Assembly (NCBI RefSeq): GCF_017310035.1
Contig: NZ_CP022296.1
Span: 1,488,001-1,552,000 of the forward strand
DNA: 64,000 nt
Reading direction: 5' to 3'
DNA from: Nocardioides sp. S5
GTDB taxonomy: Bacteria > Actinomycetota > Actinomycetes > Propionibacteriales > Nocardioidaceae
A model generated the notes under the pieces. It saw only the letters and a list, made by a program, of their open reading frames with translations, was not told where the DNA came from and did no database searches. Shown here piece after piece: positions 1-8,253 of the stretch. A program made the position numbers and the translations under genes. Positions within the stretch are counted from its first letter, which is position 1; each line of letters opens with the position of its first letter.

Positions 1-1
1 G

Positions 2-391
2 CCCGGGCTCGACGACCTCGCTGCCCTGGTGGCGGAGGAGGAGGCCGGCGGGATGCGCGTACGCCTGTCCCGCCGCATCGCGGGCGAGGTCCCGACCGGC
101 TCCGGTCGCACGGCCTACCGGATCGTGCAGGAGGCGCTGACCAACGCCCGCAAGCACGCGCCCGGGACCGCGGTGACCGTGGACGTGGCGGGGACCCCCG
201 AGGACGGACTGGTCATCGGGGTGCGCAACGCCGCACCGGTCGGCCCGGTGGTGGCGCCGTCGCTGCCGGCCTCGGGGCTGGGACTGCTGGGCCTGCAGGA
301 GCGGGCGACGCTGGCCGGTGGCCGGATCAGCCACGGCACCGACACCACCGGGGGCTACGCGGTGCGGGCGTGGATACCGTGGGACTCGTGA
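2..391 (+). CDS. Sensor histidine kinase, C-terminal fragment (5' end outside window)
   Basis: Only the last 129 residues are present; the frame is open to the left edge. They form the GHKL-type ATP-binding domain of a two-component sensor kinase. An N-box helix (fragment residues 40-52, containing QEALTNARKH) and a glycine-rich lid (GLGLLGL, 92-98) are visible, in the form typical of NarL-class kinases of actinomycetes. The phosphorylated histidine and any sensor domain lie upstream and cannot be judged. Its stop codon overlaps the start of a LuxR-type response regulator, so the two are almost certainly co-translated cognate partners. The signal sensed is unknown. Confidence 0.9.
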   Translation, partial: PGLDDLAALVAEEEAGGMRVRLSRRIAGEVPTGSGRTAYRIVQEALTNARKHAPGTAVTVDVAGTPEDGLVIGVRNAAPVGPVVAPSLPASGLGLLGLQERATLAGGRISHGTDTTGGYAVRAWIPWDS

Positions 392-1071
392 GGTCAGCCA
401 GCGACGACGGTCCGGTCCGGCTCGCGGTGGTCGACGACGACCCGATGGTGCGCGCCGCGCTCGGCATGATGCTCGGCGGCGACTCGGGCCTCGTCGTGGT
501 CGCGGAGGCGGGCGACGGCGAGGAGGCCCTGCGGGTGGTGCCGGCGTCGGGCGCCGACGTGGTGCTGATGGACATCCGCATGCCGGTGCGCGACGGGCTC
601 AGCGCGACCGCCGAGCTCCTGGTGCACCACCCCGAGCTGAAGATCATCGTGCTGACGACCTTCGACACCGACGACATGGTGCTCCGCGCACTGCGGGCCG
701 GGGCCGCGGGCTTCCTCCTCAAGGACACGCCGCCGGCGCGCCTCGTCGAGGCCGTCCGCACCGTGGCGGCAGGTCACCCGATGCTCTCCCCGAGCGTCAC
801 CGCGCAGCTGATCGCGGCCGTCACGCGCACCGACCCGGTCGCGGAGGTGCACGAGCGCACCCGCTCGGCGCAGGCGGCCCTGGCCACGCTCACCGATCGC
901 GAGCGCGACGTGGCCGACGCGGTCGCGCGCGGGCTGAGCAACGCCGACATCGCCGCCGAGCTCTACATGGGCGTGCCGACGGTCAAGACGCACGTCGGGC
1001 GGCTCTTCGCCAAGCTGGGCGTCGAGAACCGGGTGCAGGTCGCGATCCTGGTCCACGACGCCCAGGGGTGA
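388..1071 (+). CDS. LuxR/NarL-family response regulator
   Basis: A 227-residue DNA-binding response regulator. The receiver domain (about 10-125) has the acidic pocket DDD at 16-18, the phosphoacceptor aspartate at 62 (in VVLMDIRMP), the conserved threonine in VLTTFD and the lysine in FLLKD. A LuxR-type helix-turn-helix (LTDRERDVADAVARGL to VGRLFAKLGV) forms the C-terminus. The GTG at 388 shares a GTGA overlap with the kinase stop, the usual translational coupling. A GTG at 370 would add six residues and is the alternative start. It presumably regulates transcription after phosphorylation by the kinase just upstream. Target genes cannot be read from the sequence. Confidence 0.93.
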   Translation: MRSASDDGPVRLAVVDDDPMVRAALGMMLGGDSGLVVVAEAGDGEEALRVVPASGADVVLMDIRMPVRDGLSATAELLVHHPELKIIVLTTFDTDDMVLRALRAGAAGFLLKDTPPARLVEAVRTVAAGHPMLSPSVTAQLIAAVTRTDPVAEVHERTRSAQAALATLTDRERDVADAVARGLSNADIAAELYMGVPTVKTHVGRLFAKLGVENRVQVAILVHDAQG

Positions 1072-1105
1072 GAGCCGCCCGGCGCGGGTGCGTACGGGGG
1101 TGGGG

Positions 1106-1477
1106 TCAGCGGACCTCGAGCAGGTCCACCACGAAGATCAGCGTCTCCCCGGGCTTGATCGCGCCGCCTGCGCCGCGGTCGCCGTAGCCGAGGTGCGGCG
1201 GGATGACGAGGCGACGACGGCCGCCGACCTTCATGCCCTGCACGCCGGTGTCCCAGCCCGAGATGACCTGGCCGATGCCGAGGCGGAACTGCAGCGGGGT
1301 GCCGCGGTTGTAGGAGGCGTCGAACTCCTCGCCCGTGGAGTGAGCGACGCCGACGTAGTGGACCGAGACGGTCGAGCCGGACGTGGCCTCGGGGCCCTCG
1401 CCCTCGACGAGGTCGGTGACCTCGAGGTCGGCGGGCACCTCGCCCATGTGCGGGTCGACGTCGGGCTTCTGGCTCAC
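1106..1477 (-). CDS. FKBP-type peptidyl-prolyl cis-trans isomerase
   Basis: A 123-residue single-domain FKBP that catalyses proline isomerisation during protein folding. The family core is intact, including VSVHYVGVAHSTGEEFDASYNRG, VISGWDTGVQGMKVGGRRRL and the C-terminal IFVVDLLEVR. There is no signal peptide, so it is probably cytoplasmic. The open frame extends upstream, but the added residues are serine/threonine-rich noise. The GTG at 1477 gives the family's usual beginning (V-S-Q-K-P). It lies 22 bases downstream of the CBS-domain gene on the same strand and is probably co-transcribed with it. Confidence 0.92.
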   Translation of the reverse strand: MSQKPDVDPHMGEVPADLEVTDLVEGEGPEATSGSTVSVHYVGVAHSTGEEFDASYNRGTPLQFRLGIGQVISGWDTGVQGMKVGGRRRLVIPPHLGYGDRGAGGAIKPGETLIFVVDLLEVR

Positions 1478-1499
1478 AATGGTTCCAATCAGTCGGGTG

Positions 1500-1931
1500 T
1501 CAGGTCTGGTGGACGTAGTGGTCGAGCTGGTCGCGCTCGAACTCGAGCTCGCCGATGCGGCTCTTGACCACGTCACCGATGGAGATGATGCCGGTCAGCC
1601 GTCCGTCGGCCACCACCGGGACGTGCCGGATGCGGTGCTCGGTCATCGTCTGCATGAGGTCGGTGAGGCCGTCGGTGCCGGTGCAGGTGCGCACGTCCTC
1701 GGTCATGATCATGCTGACCGGGGCGTCCAGGACAGCGTCGTCGGCGTGCAGGCGGCGTACGACGTCGCGCTCGCTCACGATGCCGGAGACGCGCTCGCCG
1801 TCGTCGCTCACCACGAGGGCGCCGACGTTGTGCTCGGCGAGCAGCGCCACGAGCTCGCGCACGGTGGCGTCGGGGCTGATGGTCACCACGGCCTGCTGCG
1901 ACTTGGCGTGGATGACGTCGTTGATCTTCAT
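1500..1931 (-). CDS. CBS-domain protein (tandem CBS pair)
   Basis: A 143-residue protein made almost entirely of two CBS motifs. The first spans about residues 8-62 (AVVTISPDATVRELVALLAE, GIVSERDVVRRL) and the second about 74-128 (IMTEDVRTCTGTDGLTDLM, GIISIGDVVKSRI). Such stand-alone Bateman modules bind adenine nucleotides and act as energy or redox sensors; the partner here is unknown. The ATG at 1931 follows a good ribosome site (GAGAGGTG). Upstream extension of the frame into hisN's antisense is not coding. It lies 80 bases downstream of hisN and just upstream of the FKBP gene. Confidence 0.9.
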   Translation of the reverse strand: MKINDVIHAKSQQAVVTISPDATVRELVALLAEHNVGALVVSDDGERVSGIVSERDVVRRLHADDAVLDAPVSMIMTEDVRTCTGTDGLTDLMQTMTEHRIRHVPVVADGRLTGIISIGDVVKSRIGELEFERDQLDHYVHQT

Positions 1932-2011
1932 CGGGGCACCTCTCGTCCGGTCGTGCACGGTGACGGTGACCTCACCGTAGCCAAGCGCGGGCCCGGGCGA
2001 CAGGTGTCGCG

Positions 2012-2908
2012 TCAGTCGAGGACGGGCGGGGCCTGCCGGGCGCGCAGGTTGCTGACCGAGCCGGGGCCGCGGCGTGGGACGTCGGGGTCGGAGCCGTCGT
2101 CGTCGAGCGAGCCCAGGAAGGACAGCGCAGCGTCGTGGAGGTGGCCGTTGGAGGCGAGCGCGTTGCCGCCCCACGGGCCGTCGGTGCCGTCGAGCGAGGT
2201 GAACCGGCCGCCGGCCTCGCGCACGATGACGTCGAGCGCCGCCATGTCGTAGAGCTCGAGCTCGGGCTCGGCCGCGATGTCCACGGCGCCCTCGGCGAGG
2301 AGCATGTAGGACCAGAAGTCGCCGTAGGCACGCGTACGCCAGCAGCGCCGCGACAGCGACACGAAGTCGTCGAGCCGGTCGCGCTCGTCCCAGCCCCCCA
2401 GCGAGGAGTAGCTCAGCGAGGCGTCCTCGAGGCGACGTACGTCGGAGACTTCGCACCTCGTCGCCTTGAGCAGGGAACGGCCCGTCCAGGCACCGTTGCC
2501 GACCGAGGCCCACCACCGGCGCTGCAGCTGCGGTGCGGACACGACCCCCAGGACGACCTCGTCGTCGACCGCGAGCGCGATGAGCGTGGCCCAGACGGGG
2601 ACGCCGCGCACGAAGTTCTTGGTGCCGTCGATCGGGTCGACGATCCAGCGGCGCTGGCTGTGGCCGGTGGTGCCCTGCTCCTCGCCGACGACCGCGTCGC
2701 GCGAGCGCACCCGCGACAGGGTGCGGCGGATGCCCTCCTCGACGGCCTTGTCGGCGTCGGTGACCGGCGTGAGGTCGGGCTTGCTCATGACGTGCAGGTC
2801 GAGGGCCTTGAAGCGTGCCTGGGTGATGGAGTCCGCGTCGTCGGCGAGGACGTGCGCCAGGCGCAGGTCGTCGGTGTGGTCGTTCGGGCCGGTGATGGGC
2901 ATGCTCAC
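2012..2908 (-). CDS. hisN: Histidinol-phosphatase, inositol-monophosphatase family (HisN type)
   Basis: A 298-residue Mg-dependent phosphatase. The metal-site motifs of the inositol-monophosphatase superfamily are present: GEEQG, then WIVDPIDGTKNFVRGVPVWA, and later the LYDMAALDVIVREAGGR block. The stretch around VDPIDGTKNFVRGVPVW matches the actinobacterial HisN subgroup, which dephosphorylates histidinol phosphate in histidine synthesis, better than SuhB or CysQ. The start is GTG 2908; an ATG at 2902 would shorten it by two residues. It is divergent from the DUF2231 gene with only 35 bases between. A broader sugar-phosphatase role cannot be excluded from sequence alone. Confidence 0.85.
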   Translation of the reverse strand: MSMPITGPNDHTDDLRLAHVLADDADSITQARFKALDLHVMSKPDLTPVTDADKAVEEGIRRTLSRVRSRDAVVGEEQGTTGHSQRRWIVDPIDGTKNFVRGVPVWATLIALAVDDEVVLGVVSAPQLQRRWWASVGNGAWTGRSLLKATRCEVSDVRRLEDASLSYSSLGGWDERDRLDDFVSLSRRCWRTRAYGDFWSYMLLAEGAVDIAAEPELELYDMAALDVIVREAGGRFTSLDGTDGPWGGNALASNGHLHDAALSFLGSLDDDGSDPDVPRRGPGSVSNLRARQAPPVLD

Positions 2909-2931
2909 AGGCTATTCCCAGCATCGGGTCC

Positions 2932-2937
2932 TACCCT
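2932..2937 (+). promoter_or_regulatory. -10 element of a leaderless promoter for the DUF2231 gene
   Basis: TACCCT lies exactly six bases before the ATG at 2944. This TANNNT-N6-start arrangement is the actinobacterial signature of a transcript that begins at the start codon. No convincing -35 is visible, and no ribosome-binding site precedes the start. Confidence 0.5.
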
Positions 2938-2943
2938 GCACGC

Positions 2944-3405
2944 ATGGAACTCAACGGTGTGCCGCTGCACCCGCTCGTCGTGCACGCGGTCGTCGTCCTG
3001 GGCCCGCTGGCGGCGCTGGCCGGCCTCGCCTACGCGTTCGTGCCGAGGTGGCGCTGGCTGCTGCGGTGGCCCCTCCTCGTGCTCGCCGCGGTCACGGCCG
3101 GCGCCGCGGTCCTGGCGGTGGCCGCGGGCGAGGACCTGCTGGCCTCGCGGCCGCAGCTCGCCCCGATCGTGGAGGAGCACGAAGAGGCCGGTGAGCTGCT
3201 GCGCACCGTGTCGCTGGCCTACGTCGTGGTGTCCGGCCTCGCCGCATGGGCGCTCGGTGGTGTCTCGGCGCTGGCGTCGGGCCGCGGGGCGCGCGAGACG
3301 CGCTTCGGCGTCCCGGTCATGGCGCTGCTCGCGGTCGGTGCGGTCGCACTGCTCGTCACCGTCTACCTCGCCGGTGACTCCGGCGCGCGGGCCGTCTGGG
3401 GCTGA
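2944..3405 (+). CDS. DUF2231-family membrane protein
   Basis: A 153-residue integral membrane protein. It has four hydrophobic spans at about residues 10-32, 40-60, 85-110 and 125-145. The N-terminal pattern (NGVPLHPLVVHAVVVLGPLAALAGLAYAF) is the diagnostic start of DUF2231, where the paired histidines are thought to matter; some homologues bind haem-like cofactors, but no activity is established. No signal peptide or soluble domain is seen. It is transcribed away from hisN and converges on rsgA, ending about 10 bases from the rsgA stop. Confidence 0.85.
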   Translation: MELNGVPLHPLVVHAVVVLGPLAALAGLAYAFVPRWRWLLRWPLLVLAAVTAGAAVLAVAAGEDLLASRPQLAPIVEEHEEAGELLRTVSLAYVVVSGLAAWALGGVSALASGRGARETRFGVPVMALLAVGAVALLVTVYLAGDSGARAVWG

Positions 3406-3414
3406 GCCGCAGGA

Positions 3415-4422
3415 CTACCAGTCGCTGGAGGCCTCGCGCGCGGCGAGCAGCCGCCGGAACGACTCGACCCGGTCGGCGTCGGCCTCGCCCGCGGTGATCG
3501 CCTCGTCGAGCCCGCACTCGGGCTCGCCGGTGCCGTGGGAACAGCCGCGTGGGCAGGTCTCGGTCATCTCGTCGAGGTCGGGGAAGGCCTCGATGAGGTT
3601 CTCCGGCTGCACGTGCGCGAGGCCGAAGGAGCGGATGCCGGGGGTGTCGATGATCCAGCCCTCGGCGTCGGGGAGCTCGAGCAGGTAGGCGCTGGTGGAG
3701 GTGTGCCGGCCGCGGCCGGTCACCGCGTTGACGATCCCGACCTCGCGGTGCGCGTCGGGGATGAGTGCGTTGACGAGGGTGGACTTGCCGACTCCGCTGT
3801 GGCCCACGAAGACGCTGGTGCGCCCGCGCAGCCGGTCGAGGAGCTCGGTGAGGTCGCCGGCCCCCTCGCCCTTGAGCTGGGTGACCACCCAGGGCACCCC
3901 GAGGGAGCGGTAGGTCGACAGCAGCGTCTCGGGGTCGGCCAGGTCGGCCTTGGTGAGGCACAGCAGCGGCGCCATCCCGGCGTCGTACGCCGCGACCAGG
4001 GCCCGGTCGATGAGGCGGGGACGCGGTTCGGGGTCGGCCAGCGCGGTGACCACGACGAGCTGGTCGGCGTTGGAGACGATCACCCGCTCGACGGGGTCGT
4101 CGTCGTCGGCGGTGCGTCGCAGGGTCGTGGTGCGCGGGACGACCTCCACGATCCGTGCCAGCGAGCCGTCGACGCCGCTGGTGTCGCCGACGACCCGCAC
4201 GTGGTCGCCGACCACGACGCCCTTGCGCCCCAGGGGGCGCGACTTCATCGCCATCACGCGGCGTCCGTCGAGCAGGAGCGTGAAGCGACCGCGGTCGACG
4301 GTGACGACGCGGGCGTCGACCGCGTCGTCGTAGCTCGGCCGGTCCTTGGTGCGCGGGCGGGTGCGGCGCCGGGGCCGCTCGTAGTGCTCGTGGTCGTGCT
4401 CGCCGTAGCGGCCGGTCGTCAC
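3415..4422 (-). CDS. rsgA: Small ribosomal subunit biogenesis GTPase RsgA
   Basis: A 335-residue circularly permuted GTPase that acts late in 30S subunit assembly. An OB-fold N-terminus ([15 protein letters not shown] to GDHVRVV) is followed by the permuted G motifs, G4 (LTKAD) first, then G1 (GHSGVGKST) and G3 (DTPG). A zinc-binding C-terminal module follows ([16 protein letters not shown]). The GTG at 4422 overlaps the aroA stop by four bases, giving aroA-rsgA translational coupling. The same neighbours occur in mycobacteria. Longer in-frame extension upstream runs antisense-like through aroA and is not coding. Confidence 0.95.
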   Translation of the reverse strand: MTTGRYGEHDHEHYERPRRRTRPRTKDRPSYDDAVDARVVTVDRGRFTLLLDGRRVMAMKSRPLGRKGVVVGDHVRVVGDTSGVDGSLARIVEVVPRTTTLRRTADDDDPVERVIVSNADQLVVVTALADPEPRPRLIDRALVAAYDAGMAPLLCLTKADLADPETLLSTYRSLGVPWVVTQLKGEGAGDLTELLDRLRGRTSVFVGHSGVGKSTLVNALIPDAHREVGIVNAVTGRGRHTSTSAYLLELPDAEGWIIDTPGIRSFGLAHVQPENLIEAFPDLDEMTETCPRGCSHGTGEPECGLDEAITAGEADADRVESFRRLLAAREASSDW

Positions 4423-5708
4423 GCGGTCCCGCCCAGCACGGCGCTGCTCCACGCGGTCGCGAAGTCGGGGAACGTCTTGGACGTGGTGGCTATGTCCTCG
4501 ACCAGCACGCCGTCGACGGCCAGGCCGAGGATGACCCCGGCGTGGGCCATGCGGTGGTCGGCGTAGGTGTGGAACGTCCCACCGTGCAGCGCGGAGGGCC
4601 GGATCGACAGGCCGTCCTCGCGCTCGGTGACGTCGGCGCCGAGCCGCCCGAGCTCGGTGGCGAGCGCCGTGATCCGGTCGGTCTCGTGGCCGCGGATGTG
4701 CGCCACCCCGCGCAGGTGGGAGGGGGAGTCGGCCAGGGCGCAGAGCGCGGCGATCGCGGGCGTGAGCTCGCCGACGTCGTGCAGGTCGAGGTCGACTCCT
4801 GCGAGGCGCGCCGGCCCCTGCACGGTGAGGTCCCCGTCGACCAGGCTGACCTCGCAGCCCATCAACGTGAGGATCTCGCGCAGCTCGTCGCCGGGCTGGG
4901 TGGTGGTGGCCGGCCAGTCGGTGACCGTCACGCGGCCGCCCGTGGCGGCGCCGAGCGCGAGGAACGGCGCGGCGTTGGACAGGTCGGGCTCGATGGCGTG
5001 GTCGACGGCCTTCACGGTGCCGGGGGCGACCGCCCACCGGTTGGCGTCGCCGTCGTCGACCTCCACGCCGTGCTGGCGCAGCATCTGGACGGTCATCTCG
5101 ATGTGGGGGAGCGAGGGCACCGGCTTGCCGACATGGCGTACGTCGACGCCGTGCTCGTAGCGGGAGCCGGCGAGCAGCAGCGCCGAGACGAACTGCGACG
5201 ACGCGCTGGCGTCGATGGTCACGGTGCCGCCGGCCACCGTCCCGCTGCCGCGCACGGCGAAAGGGAGGGCGCCGCGGCCGTCGTCGTCGACGTGGACCCC
5301 GAGCGCGGCCAGCGCCGACAGCATCTGGCCGACGGGCCGCAGGTGCATGTGGGGATCGCCGTCGAAGCCCACGGTCCCGCGTGCGAGACCGGCCACCGGC
5401 GGGACGAACCGCATGACGGTGCCCGCGAGCCCGCAGTCGACGTCGGCGTCGCGGTCCCACGCCTGCGGGGTCACCGCCCAGTCGCCGGCGCCCGGCCCGT
5501 CGGTGTCCTCGATGCCGGTGCCGAGGGAGCTGAGTGCAGCAGCCATCAGCAGGGTGTCGCGCGAGCGCAGCGGACGGCGTACGACGCTCGGGCCGTCCGC
5601 GGTCGCGGCGAGGACCAGTGCGCGGTTGGTCAGCGACTTGCTGCCCGGCAACGACACGACCCGGTCCACGGGGTCGAGGGGACGGGGTGCCGGCCAGAGC
5701 TCACTCAC
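4419..5708 (-). CDS. aroA: 3-phosphoshikimate 1-carboxyvinyltransferase (EPSP synthase)
   Basis: A 429-residue enzyme of the shikimate pathway that joins shikimate-3-phosphate to phosphoenolpyruvate. The substrate-binding features are present: [16 protein letters not shown] near the N-terminus, [40 protein letters not shown], and [13 protein letters not shown]. The C-terminal [22 protein letters not shown] and YADHRMAHA are also typical. Length is normal for the class I actinobacterial form. It is followed directly by rsgA with a four-base overlap. The start is ATG 5708. Confidence 0.96.
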   Translation of the reverse strand: MSELWPAPRPLDPVDRVVSLPGSKSLTNRALVLAATADGPSVVRRPLRSRDTLLMAAALSSLGTGIEDTDGPGAGDWAVTPQAWDRDADVDCGLAGTVMRFVPPVAGLARGTVGFDGDPHMHLRPVGQMLSALAALGVHVDDDGRGALPFAVRGSGTVAGGTVTIDASASSQFVSALLLAGSRYEHGVDVRHVGKPVPSLPHIEMTVQMLRQHGVEVDDGDANRWAVAPGTVKAVDHAIEPDLSNAAPFLALGAATGGRVTVTDWPATTTQPGDELREILTLMGCEVSLVDGDLTVQGPARLAGVDLDLHDVGELTPAIAALCALADSPSHLRGVAHIRGHETDRITALATELGRLGADVTEREDGLSIRPSALHGGTFHTYADHRMAHAGVILGLAVDGVLVEDIATTSKTFPDFATAWSSAVLGGTA

Positions 5709-5724
5709 CCGCGCACCCTATCGA

Positions 5725-6255
5725 TCAGGTGAGCTGGGCCTTGGCGAGCTTCGCCTCGCGGCGGGCGTCCTTGGCCACCTGCTTGGCCTCGCGGCGCACG
5801 TCGGCGGCGGCGCGACGCGCGCGCCAGGCCAGCCCGGGACGGCCGTCGGTGTCGACACCGGCGAGGAGCAGGCCGCCGAGGATCGAGGTGTTCTTCATGA
5901 ACTGCAGCCGCTGGGCGGCCTTGGCCTGCGGGTCGGACTCCTCCCAGAAGGGGTGTCCGGCAAGGGTCGTGGGCACCAGCGACGCGGCGAGCACGGTGGC
6001 GCTCAGCCGGGGTGCGCGTCCGGTCGCGAGGGCGGCGGCGGCGAGGATCTGCGCGCCGGCGTTGATCCGGACCAGTGTCTGCGGGTCGGTGGGGATCGGC
6101 GCCCCGGGCGCTGCCTGCTGGACCTTCGGCACGACCCGGTCGGTGATCTTCTTCGCCTTGACGGCGTGCGCCTCGGTGTTGCGGATGGCGTTGATGCCGC
6201 CGGCGACGAAGATCGTGGCGAGCATCGGACGGGCGAGCAACCGGGTGATCGTCAT
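5725..6255 (-). CDS. DoxX-family membrane protein
   Basis: A 176-residue protein of the DoxX family. It begins MTITRLLARPMLATIFVAGG and carries the family block around RINAGAQILAAAALATGRAPRLSATVLAASLVPTT and GHPFWEE. Three or four hydrophobic segments lie in residues 5-140. The C-terminal 40 residues are charged and rich in Lys/Arg/Ala, ending in a cytoplasmic-looking tail. DoxX proteins have been linked to quinone-dependent redox or membrane oxidoreductase complexes, but no function can be assigned here. It lies just upstream of aroA on the same strand with 16 bases between and may be co-transcribed. Confidence 0.85.
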   Translation of the reverse strand: MTITRLLARPMLATIFVAGGINAIRNTEAHAVKAKKITDRVVPKVQQAAPGAPIPTDPQTLVRINAGAQILAAAALATGRAPRLSATVLAASLVPTTLAGHPFWEESDPQAKAAQRLQFMKNTSILGGLLLAGVDTDGRPGLAWRARRAAADVRREAKQVAKDARREAKLAKAQLT

Positions 6256-6323
6256 GGCCCTTGTCTACACGATGCTCCGAACGTGCGCCCCGCCCGCAGG
6301 GATGCGTCCGGTGGGTGCTGTCC

Positions 6324-8072
6324 TCAGTCGAGGACGGCGCGCCACGTGTTGTTGGACGGGTCGGGGTCGGGCTGTGCCGTGGACAGCGAGGCCGCGACCT
6401 GCGCGCCCTGGGGTGCGACCACCTCGAAGGACACCGGGGCGAGGTTCGCGCCGGAGATCTGGCAGGTGGCACGTGCGCGGGTCGTGGTGCACCGGCCGTC
6501 GTTGGTGCGCACCACCTCGGCGCCCGCCGCCTCCACGGTGAGGACGGCGCTGGTGCCGGCCGCGAGGGCGGCGACCCGCAGCACGACGGCGTACGTCGGT
6601 CGCGTCCCGGACGCGGAGCCGTTCAGCGTGGCGTCGGCTGGTGGCGGCGGCGTCGCGGTCGGGGTGGGCGTCGGGCTGGGCGTCGGGTTGCTCGTCGGCT
6701 GGCCGGTGGGGCTGGCCGTGGGGTTCGAGGTCGGGCTCGACGTGGGGGTGGACGTGGGGGTGGACGTGGGGGTGGACGTCGGACTGGACGTCGGGTTGGA
6801 CGTCGGGTTGGACGTCGGGCTGGCGCTCGGGCTTGACGTGGGCGTCGGCTCCGAGGTCGGCGACGACGTGGGCGAGGTGGTGGGGGTGGTCGTGGGGTCG
6901 CCGGTCGGGTCGGTCGTCGGGTCCGTGAGCGGGTCCGTGGTCGGGTCGACCGGGGTGGTCGTGCCGGGCACCACCACCTCCTCGCCGGGCGCGATGACCA
7001 CGGCGTCGGGACCCGTGGCCGAGCGGCGCGGCGAGTCGCCACCGGAGGCAGGCGCGGACGGGTCGGCCGCGGACGGGTCGGTCGTGGACGAGGTGGACGT
7101 CGGCGCGCGCAGCGCCGCGGGCTCGCCGGGCGCGCGGTCCGGACCGCCGATGCCGAGCGCGATGCTGCCGGCGACGACCACGGTGCTGGCGGCGACCCCC
7201 GCCACGGCTGCGGCGCCGGCGTTGCCGACGACGAGGTCGCGGATCCGCCCGGCCAGCAGGCCGATCCCGACGGGCATCGCGCCCGTCGCGGCGGCACCGC
7301 CGAGATAGGCGGTGGCCACGCCGCCCAGCAGCAGGGGGGCCAGGAGGCCGCCGAGGTTGCTGTTGACCTCGGTGAGCTCGAGGTAGATCGCCATGCAGGA
7401 GCGGCACTCCCCGAGGTGCCCCTCCACCCGGGCGGCGTCACGGCGCGAGATGGCGTCGCGGACGTAGGCCCCGAGCTGGCCGTGCGTCCAGCGGCACTGG
7501 TCCTGCTCGAGCTCGCCGACGTGCTGGGTGAGGAAGGCCTGGCGGAGCCCCTCGCGGGCCCGGTAGGCCAGCGCCGACACCGAGTTGGCGCTCATGCCGA
7601 GCAGTGGCGCGATGTCGGCGGGCTTGTCGCCCTCGACCTCGGTGTGCCACAGCACCAGCTGCCACCGCTCGGGCAGCGAGGCGAACGCGCGGGCGGCGGC
7701 GGCGCTCTCGAATCCCTCGACGGCGGTGTCGCGGAACGGCACCCCCGGGTCGAAGGCCTCCATGTCGTCGGTGGTGTGCACCTTCGCGCCGGCACGGAAC
7801 CGGTCGACCTGCAGGCGGCGCACGGAGGTGAGGAGGTAGGCGCGGAAGGCGACGTCGGGGCCGCCACCGCGCTGCAGCACGCCGAGCACCTTGACGAAGG
7901 CCTCGGAGACGAGGTCCTCGGCGTCCCCGGCCGCGACGAGCTGGCGGGCCAGGCGCCGGGCGGCGTCGACGTGCCGTTCGAAGAGGGTGCCGTAAGCGTC
8001 GATGTCCCCGCCGCGGACCGCCGAGATCAGCTCGGCGTCACCCGGCGCTTCGACGCTGGTGGCAATGCTCAT
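6324..8072 (-). CDS. ECF-type sigma factor fused to zinc-finger, membrane and extracellular domains
   Basis: A 582-residue multi-domain protein. Residues 12-95 resemble sigma region 2 and 128-185 region 4 (ASLPERWQLVLWHTEVEGDKPADIAPLLGM, then the recognition helix). Residues 193-226 form an anti-sigma-like zinc finger (Cys193, His219, Cys223, Cys226). Hydrophobic spans at about 241-260 and 288-308 cross the membrane. A Pro/Thr/Ser tract (about 375-478) leads to an Ig-like C-terminal domain with a Cys528/Cys537 pair. It therefore looks like a sigma factor tethered to its own sensor, as in the actinobacterial ECF groups with long C-terminal extensions. The ATG at 8072 places region 2 normally; an upstream GTG/ATG extension to 8195 is less likely. 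It is divergent from the GGDEF-like gene. Confidence 0.85.
   Translation of the reverse strand: MSIATSVEAPGDAELISAVRGGDIDAYGTLFERHVDAARRLARQLVAAGDAEDLVSEAFVKVLGVLQRGGGPDVAFRAYLLTSVRRLQVDRFRAGAKVHTTDDMEAFDPGVPFRDTAVEGFESAAAARAFASLPERWQLVLWHTEVEGDKPADIAPLLGMSANSVSALAYRAREGLRQAFLTQHVGELEQDQCRWTHGQLGAYVRDAISRRDAARVEGHLGECRSCMAIYLELTEVNSNLGGLLAPLLLGGVATAYLGGAAATGAMPVGIGLLAGRIRDLVVGNAGAAAVAGVAASTVVVAGSIALGIGGPDRAPGEPAALRAPTSTSSTTDPSAADPSAPASGGDSPRRSATGPDAVVIAPGEEVVVPGTTTPVDPTTDPLTDPTTDPTGDPTTTPTTSPTSSPTSEPTPTSSPSASPTSNPTSNPTSSPTSTPTSTPTSTPTSSPTSNPTASPTGQPTSNPTPSPTPTPTATPPPPADATLNGSASGTRPTYAVVLRVAALAAGTSAVLTVEAAGAEVVRTNDGRCTTTRARATCQISGANLAPVSFEVVAPQGAQVAASLSTAQPDPDPSNNTWRAVLD
6640..6960. repeat. 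Degenerate 9-bp/18-bp tandem repeats encoding a Pro-Thr-Ser stalk
   Basis: On the coding (minus) strand this stretch encodes about 35 copies of a P-T-S-x or T-P-T-x triplet (SPTSNPTSNPTSSPTSTP and so on), inside the sigma fusion gene. On the plus strand it reads as repeated variants of GTGGGGGTGGACGTCGG. It is low-complexity coding sequence for an extended, probably glycosylated, extracellular linker. Copy number is likely to vary between strains. Confidence 0.85.
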
Positions 8073-8253
8073 GTGGATCGACGCTTCCCGCAGCACTCCT
8101 GACCCGGCTGTCAGGCTCCTTGAACTGTAGACCTCCGCGGCGTGGCCCGGGGTCGCGATGGCCGAATCGTGATTTCCGCCCGGAGTCCGCGTCATGGATC
8201 CGTGGGGACGACGTCACACCAGTGAGCAAGACCGGATCCGGGAGGGAGCTGCC

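Noticed and set aside
6640..6960. Tandem repeats considered as a CRISPR or minisatellite array
   Set aside because: The repeats are in frame with a long coding region and encode a P/T/S stalk; there are no conserved spacers.
5215..7308. A 697-codon plus-strand frame antisense to aroA, the DoxX gene and the sigma fusion
   Set aside because: It translates the P/T/S repeat as valine/glycine/aspartate runs and lacks any start signal or family motif.
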